From: Methanobacteriota archaeon
GTDB lineage: Archaea; Thermoplasmatota; Poseidoniia; Poseidoniales; Poseidoniaceae
Assembly: GCA_018662715.1 (NCBI GenBank)
Contig: JABJFP010000292.1
Coordinates: forward strand, 1 to 10,238
DNA: 10,238 bases
Direction: 5' to 3'
The position numbers and the translations under genes are program-made. A model generated the notes under the pieces. That model searched no databases. It was not told the origin of the DNA and saw nothing but the letters and a program-made list of their open reading frames with translations. Of this stretch, positions 5,457 through 10,238 are shown piece by piece (the first letter of the stretch is position 1; each line of letters opens with the position of its first letter).

Positions 5457-7044
5457 AGTCCTAATTGAAGTCGATGCTAAAGACTCTACGGCTCCTACAC
5501 TCAGGAATTTAAATAATAATCTGAAGAAAACTGCTGAACACGGCAAAAAGGTCGATAAGCAGTTTCGGATGATTCGTGGCGGAATGGGACAAATGGGTCA
5601 CCAGGTCCAGGATGTCGCGGTCATGTTACAAAGCGGTCAAAACCCGCTTATCATTTTAGGGCAGCAGGGTTCTCAGGTTGCCTCTTTGTTTGGTCCTCAA
5701 GGTGCAATAATCGGTGCATTCCTAGCTGTTGGTGCGGCTATCGGAACAAGTATGCTTCCTGCCTTCTTTAAGGCATCTGAAGCGACAAAGGAGCTTAAAG
5801 AGGCTAATGAGGACTTAATTAGTTCATTTGACGATCTTGGCAAAGCTCAGAAAGCATATGCTAAAACTATGGCTGCAAAAAAGATATTAGAGCATCAAGA
5901 GGCAATAGACGAATTAAATGAAACTGACAGAAGAAGAGGGGTTACTTTAGCTAAAGGATTCTTAGCCCAACGAGAATATAATGAGTCATTAGAGGATTAT
6001 CAAGAAAGAATACAAAAGTTAGATTCTGACTTGGCGTTTCATCAAAAAAGAATAGATGAAATTACGTCTGCGACTGATGGAACAACAGGCGAAACAGAAA
6101 AGCTTATTGAGTCGCTTACTGCTGAAGCGGCGGCACTAGGAAAAACAAAGGATGAAGTAACGAGGCTTTCTCAGGCATATATCAACGCAACTCCTGCTAA
6201 CCAAGCAATTATAGATCAGCAGCTAGAAAAGATTGCTCATTACGATGAAATTGTAGCTGGCATAGAAGCAGAGCAAAAAGCACTTGATAAAGCCGCCAAA
6301 GAAACCGAAAAGAGAAATAAGGATTATCAAAAGGGGGAAGAACGACTCAGAGACTTTTTCTTTAAAGAGAATGCAAGGAAAGAAGCTTCAGACATTAAGA
6401 GAGCCAACGACGAAAAAGAAAGAGAACAGGATTTATATGCTTTTTTCCAAAAGCTTAACGACAAAAAAATTGCCGATGAGAAAAGAGTACAGGACGCAAT
6501 AACCAACTTAAAACTAGCAAGTATAGATATGGCCAGTAATACAGTAGGTCAGCTTGCAGATATTGCAAAAGAAGGTTCAGCAGAAGCTAAAGTATTGTTT
6601 GCAATGCAAAAAGCGTTAGCAATAGCGCAGATACTTGTAAGCACTGAGCAAGCAGCTATAGCGGCAGGCGCACAAAGCGCAGCTATTGGCGGGGTGATCG
6701 GATTCCTAAGTTCAGCAGCGACAATTAAAGCTATGGGGTACGCATCTGCGGGCATCGTAGCAGGGCAAACATTAGCATCATTTGAAGGCGGTGGTTTAAC
6801 AGGCTCTGGTGTTCGTTCTGGCGGCATGGACGGTAAGGGTGGTAGGTTGGCCATGGTTCACCCTAATGAAAAAATTACTGATCTTCACAAAGGCCAAGCT
6901 AGGTCAGGGAATGTCAGCGTAAGCTTTAACATTCAGGCCAACGACACGAGAGGATTTGATGAGCTCTTACAGTCTCGTAGAGGACAAATCGTATCTATGA
7001 TAAATAGGGCTATTAATGACAGAGGAAGGAGTTCATTAGCGTGA
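5440..7044 (+). CDS. Tail tape measure protein (short, 534 residues)
   Basis: This protein fixes tail length and passes into the host at DNA ejection. The N-terminus is followed by the hallmark of lambda H-like tape measures: MGHQVQDVAVMLQSGQNP, then LGQQGSQVASLFGPQGA and a Gly/Ala-rich hydrophobic stretch (about residues 52-105). A long charged, Lys/Glu-rich coiled-coil region follows (about 115-370), then a second hydrophobic region (about 380-450). The C-terminal part is FEGGGLTGSG, MVHPNEKITDLHKGQ and SVSFNIQANDTRGFDELL. It is shorter than lambda gpH (853). AGGA at 5428-5431 is 8 nt before the ATG. The coiled-coil part is clearly more A-rich than its neighbours. The stop overlaps the next start as GTGA. 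Confidence 0.93.
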   Translation: MAAKNKVLIEVDAKDSTAPTLRNLNNNLKKTAEHGKKVDKQFRMIRGGMGQMGHQVQDVAVMLQSGQNPLIILGQQGSQVASLFGPQGAIIGAFLAVGAAIGTSMLPAFFKASEATKELKEANEDLISSFDDLGKAQKAYAKTMAAKKILEHQEAIDELNETDRRRGVTLAKGFLAQREYNESLEDYQERIQKLDSDLAFHQKRIDEITSATDGTTGETEKLIESLTAEAAALGKTKDEVTRLSQAYINATPANQAIIDQQLEKIAHYDEIVAGIEAEQKALDKAAKETEKRNKDYQKGEERLRDFFFKENARKEASDIKRANDEKEREQDLYAFFQKLNDKKIADEKRVQDAITNLKLASIDMASNTVGQLADIAKEGSAEAKVLFAMQKALAIAQILVSTEQAAIAAGAQSAAIGGVIGFLSSAATIKAMGYASAGIVAGQTLASFEGGGLTGSGVRSGGMDGKGGRLAMVHPNEKITDLHKGQARSGNVSVSFNIQANDTRGFDELLQSRRGQIVSMINRAINDRGRSSLA

Positions 7045-7397
7045 GTGGATCATTGCCGACCAGTCCAGGTTTTTCAAGTATAAATACTAGAGTTAAACAT
7101 TATAATATGTTTAGCGAGAGCCTTAATGGTAGAATACAGGTTAGAAGTTTGGCCTCTTCACGAAGAGAATTTACGCTAGTTTTTCCGCCAATGAACAAGT
7201 CTGAATTTGAGCCTATATACGAGTTTATCGATAGTCAAAATGGAATGCTTGATACTTTTACAATAGACATTCCTGACCCGACTACACCAGGTAACAATGA
7301 AACAGTTACTGTTAGGCTTGCATCGGATGTGCAAGAATTTGACGTTGGGAATGACTTTTTATATAGTTTTGAGATTGATGTAATTGAGGTAATTTAA
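7041..7397 (+). CDS. Minor tail protein of the tail tip, probably distal-tail-like (lambda M position)
   Basis: This 118-residue protein begins LPTSPGFSSINTRVKHYNMFSE, then RIQVRSLASSRREFTLVFPPM, FEPIYEFIDSQNGMLDTFTIDIPD, and ends in a strand FLYSFEIDVIEVI. I recognise this as a recurrent small tail protein encoded right after the tape measure gene in many proteobacterial siphoviruses. The beta-rich pattern and position suggest it joins tube to tip, like lambda gpM or a small distal tail protein. The start is GTG at 7041, overlapping the tape measure stop (GTGA) and supported by AAGGAG at 7026-7031 with a 9-nt spacer. Its stop overlaps the next ATG (TAATG). Role is inferred from order. Confidence 0.65.
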   Translation: MSGSLPTSPGFSSINTRVKHYNMFSESLNGRIQVRSLASSRREFTLVFPPMNKSEFEPIYEFIDSQNGMLDTFTIDIPDPTTPGNNETVTVRLASDVQEFDVGNDFLYSFEIDVIEVI

Positions 7398-7972
7398 TGT
7401 CCAGAGGTATCAATGCAACAACCAAGGCGGCATTGCAAACCGATGGATTCAAGCTTGCAACCCTTATCCAGATAGACTTTCCTGCTAGGGGAGTAAATCC
7501 TGCATTCTCTAAGAAAATCACAAACTTTGGCTCTGACCTTACAGCTACAATGGGAACATTTACGTCTAGCGGGCATATATTGGGCATAGGAAATGCGTCA
7601 GAGACTTCATCGCTTCGAGTAAACTCGCTTAACCTAATTCTTTCTGGGGCTGATAGAGAGTACATAACTCTTTTTCAGGAAGAGCATTATATGAACGCGA
7701 GATGCGTGATATGGAGAGCGGTGATAGACAACTCCAATGCTATTGTTGGAGATCCTTTTCTGTATTTTGACGGAAGAATAACAGGGTATAGTCTTAACGA
7801 CGATGAGTCTTCTAGTGAGATAGATGTTGAAATTGCTAGTCACTGGAAAGACTTTGAAAAGGTTATAAACAGAAAGACTAACACTAACTCTCAGCAAGTT
7901 CATTTCCCGACAGACTTAGGATTTGAGTTTTCCTCGTCAACTGTTAAAGACCTTAAATGGGGACGTAAGTAA
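7397..7972 (+). CDS. Tail tip/hub-region protein (lambda L position, DUF2163-like appearance)
   Basis: This protein has 191 residues. Recognisable blocks are LATLIQIDFPARG, SSGHILGIG, SETSSLRVNSLNLILSGAD, MNARCVIWRAVID, GDPFLYFDGRITGYSLNDD, and a C-terminal NSQQVHFPTDLGFEF with a final KDLKWGRK. This combination recurs in tail proteins between the tape measure and J-like genes. The 'lfdGri' and 'D--F/WG' patterns resemble DUF2163/gpL-type tip proteins. It has only one cysteine, so it cannot carry the four-Cys iron-sulfur cluster known for lambda gpL. GAGG at 7386-7389 lies 7 nt before the ATG, which overlaps the preceding stop. Location in the tip complex is inferred. Confidence 0.65.
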   Translation: MSRGINATTKAALQTDGFKLATLIQIDFPARGVNPAFSKKITNFGSDLTATMGTFTSSGHILGIGNASETSSLRVNSLNLILSGADREYITLFQEEHYMNARCVIWRAVIDNSNAIVGDPFLYFDGRITGYSLNDDESSSEIDVEIASHWKDFEKVINRKTNTNSQQVHFPTDLGFEFSSSTVKDLKWGRK

Positions 7973-10238
7973 TGGCTTTTGATCCGTTTACTATCTACGC
8001 AATAATAACTGCTGTATCGGCAGGCGTTTCTTATGTGCAGGCTAGAAAAGCCCAGAAGATGGCTAAAAAGCAAGCTGATGAAATGTCGGGAGTTCTTGCA
8101 AACAAAGAGTCCAACATAGAGCCTATTCCTGTTATTTATGGAGAGCGCAGGGTTGGCGGCGTTCGAGTTTACATGAAGACGCACGGCCAAACTAAAAACG
8201 AATATTTAACAATGGCTGTTGTGCTTGCAGAAGGAGAGATTAATAGCATCTCTGACCTTCGCATTGACGACATCCCTATTACTGATCCTAGGTTTTCTGG
8301 GCTTTTTAATTATGAGTATAAGCTAGGCTCTGATACGCAAACAAAAAGCACTGTTCTTGCTGGATCAAGCCCTTCTGGGTGGACTGACAACCATAAGCTT
8401 AGTGGCGTTGCATATATTGCTATTAGGCTTAAATGGGACCAAGACGTATTTTCTGGAATACCTGACATTACTGCGGTCGTTAAAGGCAAGAAGATATATG
8501 ACCCAAGGCTTGACTCAACAGTAAGCGGCGGCAGTGGATCGCATAGAGCGGATGACTCGTCTACTTGGGCTTGGTCCGATAACCCTGCACTGTGTATTAG
8601 AGACTATTTAACCAACAGAAGGCATGGTAAAGGCTTGCCGGAATCGGCTATAGATACTGCTGGCTTTATGAGCGCAGCCGATGATTGCGACAACTTTACG
8701 GTAACTCCTTATTCTGGAGGCCCTTCTAGCCATAAAATATTCAAGACAAACGCTGCGATAGATACTGGTAAAGAATTGTTCGACAATGTTCAGGCGCTTC
8801 TTTTGGGTTGCAGAGGGTTCTTGCCGTTCACGAAAGGAAAATATTCTTTAAAGATCGACCAGTCTAGCAGCTCACAGCTAAACCTTACGACTGACAATAT
8901 AATTAGTGGGTTAAGCATTGCTGCCCCCAGCAAAAGTGAAAAGTTTAATCGGGTAGTCGCAAAGTTCCCGAATCCTTCAGCAAGCTGGCAACCTGACTCT
9001 GTTACTTGGCCTAATCCAGAATCAGGCAACGCATCAGAGGCCGCATCTGCGAGTGCATTTTTAAGCGAAGATAATGATGAGATTCTTTCTGAAGAGATAG
9101 ATTTCGAGTCAACAACTGATATTTATGCCGCTAGAGACTTAGCAAGAATTATATGTCTGCGATCTAGGGCTGGTACAACCGTAACTTTGCGAGCCAATTC
9201 AGACGCTTTAGACTTGGCTGTTGGTGATGTAGTTCAAGTTACTCACCCTACCCCTGGCTGGACTAACAAAAAGCTCCAGGTCCAAGAGATGGTGATCAAT
9301 TATGATGGCACTGTTGACCTTACTCTTCTTGATTATGACGCGACTATTTATGCCTACGAGATAGCCGAAGAAGAGCTTGTATATCCTGATGCCGACCTTC
9401 CAGACCCTAATGATCCGCCGCTTGCTCCGCAAAATGTTTCGGCTGCTCCTGAAGTATTCGTAAACCGTGATGGCATACAGTTACCGCAGATTGCCGTTAC
9501 ATGGGATGACCCGGAAGACGCATTTATCGATCATTACTTAGTAAAATGGAAACATTCAGGGGCATCTGTATATAAGACTGCAACCACTAAATCATTGTCT
9601 TTTGATATTGGCGGAATAAAAAACGGGAATACTTATAACGTAGTGGTTCAGTCGGTAAATACGATTGGCGTATCAAGCTCACAATCATATTCGCCTGATG
9701 CCGTTATTCCGTCTACCGTGGCAACCGATATAAGAATATATGCCGGTAACGAAAATGCCCAAGGCTCTAACTTTTACGTTGACGCAACTGGCAGGGCGGT
9801 AGCTAGAGATATAACCATATACAGAACTGATGGTTCTATTCTGTTAAGCTCTAGCGAAGGCTTTACTGATGAAGCACTGACGCAGATTAGTACGGTAACT
9901 GGTACTCCTGTAACTACCCTATCGAACAGCCTGTTAGATGACGCTGACGTAGAAACTATTATTCTAGTCGCTGAGACTGACCTGACTATTAAGGCAAAGC
10001 TAAACAGTGCTTTCTTTGGCAGTTCTACAGTGTCCGGGGCTGACGCTCTCGCAGATATTCCTGAGAACTTTACTCTTAAAATTCTCTACAAGGAACAGAG
10101 CGCGCCAAGCTATACGCAGTTAGCAAGCCAGACGTATACCAGAACAACTGGAACACCTACAGCTACTCAGTACCAGGCGGATACTAGCGTATTCGAGTTC
10201 GGCTCAGAGGTTAATGCCTACGCATTTATTACCAGGTC
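7972..10238 (+). CDS. Large J-like tail tip / receptor-binding protein with fibronectin III-like domain (3' end missing)
   Basis: The frame starts at ATG 7972 (TAATG overlap; GGGGA 8 nt upstream) and stays open to the window end, giving 755 residues so far; lambda gpJ has 1132. The protein should form the central tip that contacts the host receptor. Residues about 7-22 are hydrophobic, followed by a Lys-rich helix. IPVIYGERRVGG (52-63) and NPALCIRDYLTNRRHGKGLP (204-223) are classic J-family motifs. A baseplate-like core runs to about 475, including GDVVQVTHPTPGW and a closing LTLLDYDATIYAY. A Pro-rich hinge leads to a fibronectin type III-like domain (about 484-577; PLAPQNVSA, VTWDDPE, YLVKWK, TYNVVVQSVN). 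A Ser/Thr-rich C-terminal region (from about 584) with FYVDATGRAVARDITIY is unassigned and probably host-specific. Confidence 0.88.
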   Translation, partial: MAFDPFTIYAIITAVSAGVSYVQARKAQKMAKKQADEMSGVLANKESNIEPIPVIYGERRVGGVRVYMKTHGQTKNEYLTMAVVLAEGEINSISDLRIDDIPITDPRFSGLFNYEYKLGSDTQTKSTVLAGSSPSGWTDNHKLSGVAYIAIRLKWDQDVFSGIPDITAVVKGKKIYDPRLDSTVSGGSGSHRADDSSTWAWSDNPALCIRDYLTNRRHGKGLPESAIDTAGFMSAADDCDNFTVTPYSGGPSSHKIFKTNAAIDTGKELFDNVQALLLGCRGFLPFTKGKYSLKIDQSSSSQLNLTTDNIISGLSIAAPSKSEKFNRVVAKFPNPSASWQPDSVTWPNPESGNASEAASASAFLSEDNDEILSEEIDFESTTDIYAARDLARIICLRSRAGTTVTLRANSDALDLAVGDVVQVTHPTPGWTNKKLQVQEMVINYDGTVDLTLLDYDATIYAYEIAEEELVYPDADLPDPNDPPLAPQNVSAAPEVFVNRDGIQLPQIAVTWDDPEDAFIDHYLVKWKHSGASVYKTATTKSLSFDIGGIKNGNTYNVVVQSVNTIGVSSSQSYSPDAVIPSTVATDIRIYAGNENAQGSNFYVDATGRAVARDITIYRTDGSILLSSSEGFTDEALTQISTVTGTPVTTLSNSLLDDADVETIILVAETDLTIKAKLNSAFFGSSTVSGADALADIPENFTLKILYKEQSAPSYTQLASQTYTRTTGTPTATQYQADTSVFEFGSEVNAYAFITR

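Noticed and set aside
6549..6854. 101-codon minus-strand frame opposite the tape measure gene
   Set aside because: Ala/Pro-rich shadow of the Gly/Ala-rich hydrophobic region on the + strand; no ribosome site or family features.
7312..7665. 117-codon minus-strand frame across the two tip genes
   Set aside because: It overlaps the junction of two well-supported + genes and has no recognisable motif; treated as a shadow.
1..10238. CRISPR array, insertion sequence, tRNA, att site or defence gene
   Set aside because: No regularly spaced direct repeats, transposase motifs, cloverleaf patterns or non-structural genes were seen. All the coding sequence fits the phage head and tail operon.

Overview
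The window is a stretch of the virion structural operon of a tailed double-stranded DNA phage, or of a prophage. All genes lie on the + strand and are tightly packed. The content points to a siphovirus with a long non-contractile tail and a Gram-negative, probably gammaproteobacterial, host. The evidence is a lambda-type portal protein, an HK97-type prohead protease and capsid, a lambda FII-like joining protein, a U-like tail terminator, a G/GT-type tail chaperone with a -1 frameshift, a tape measure protein and a lambda J-like tip protein. No integrase, repressor, lysis gene or tRNA is present, so lysogeny cannot be judged, and the host cannot be named more closely. The DNA is moderately A+T-rich and uses many AGA codons, except in the capsid domain.

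Head module (about 1-3773). The window opens inside the portal gene. A single very long frame (1231-3492) follows, joining a small unrecognised N-terminal domain, an acidic linker, a prohead protease and a complete HK97-fold major capsid protein. Inside it, at 2260, lies an ATG with a good Shine-Dalgarno sequence exactly at the protease/capsid boundary. Arginine codon usage changes sharply at about that point, which suggests the capsid protein is also made by itself. A G6/C6 hairpin (3499-3516), a second hairpin (3527-3549) and a small basic-tailed protein follow.

Connector and tail module (3773-7044). In order: an FII-like head-tail joining protein, a tail terminator, an Arg-free tail tube protein, the tail chaperone G, a T extension reached by a -1 slip on GGGAAAC right before the G stop codon, and a short 534-residue tape measure protein.

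Tail tip module (7041-10238). Two small tip proteins are followed directly by a large J-like tip/receptor-binding protein with a fibronectin type III-like domain, cut off by the window end. Separate genes corresponding to lambda K and I are absent here. Five junctions are TAATG stop/start overlaps and one is GTGA, so translational coupling probably dominates. The only substantial non-coding gaps are 3493-3566 and 4519-4573. I see no undescribed defence or mobile system. The most interesting items are the nested protease-capsid frame with its internal start, the unnamed N-terminal domain, and the frameshift site.
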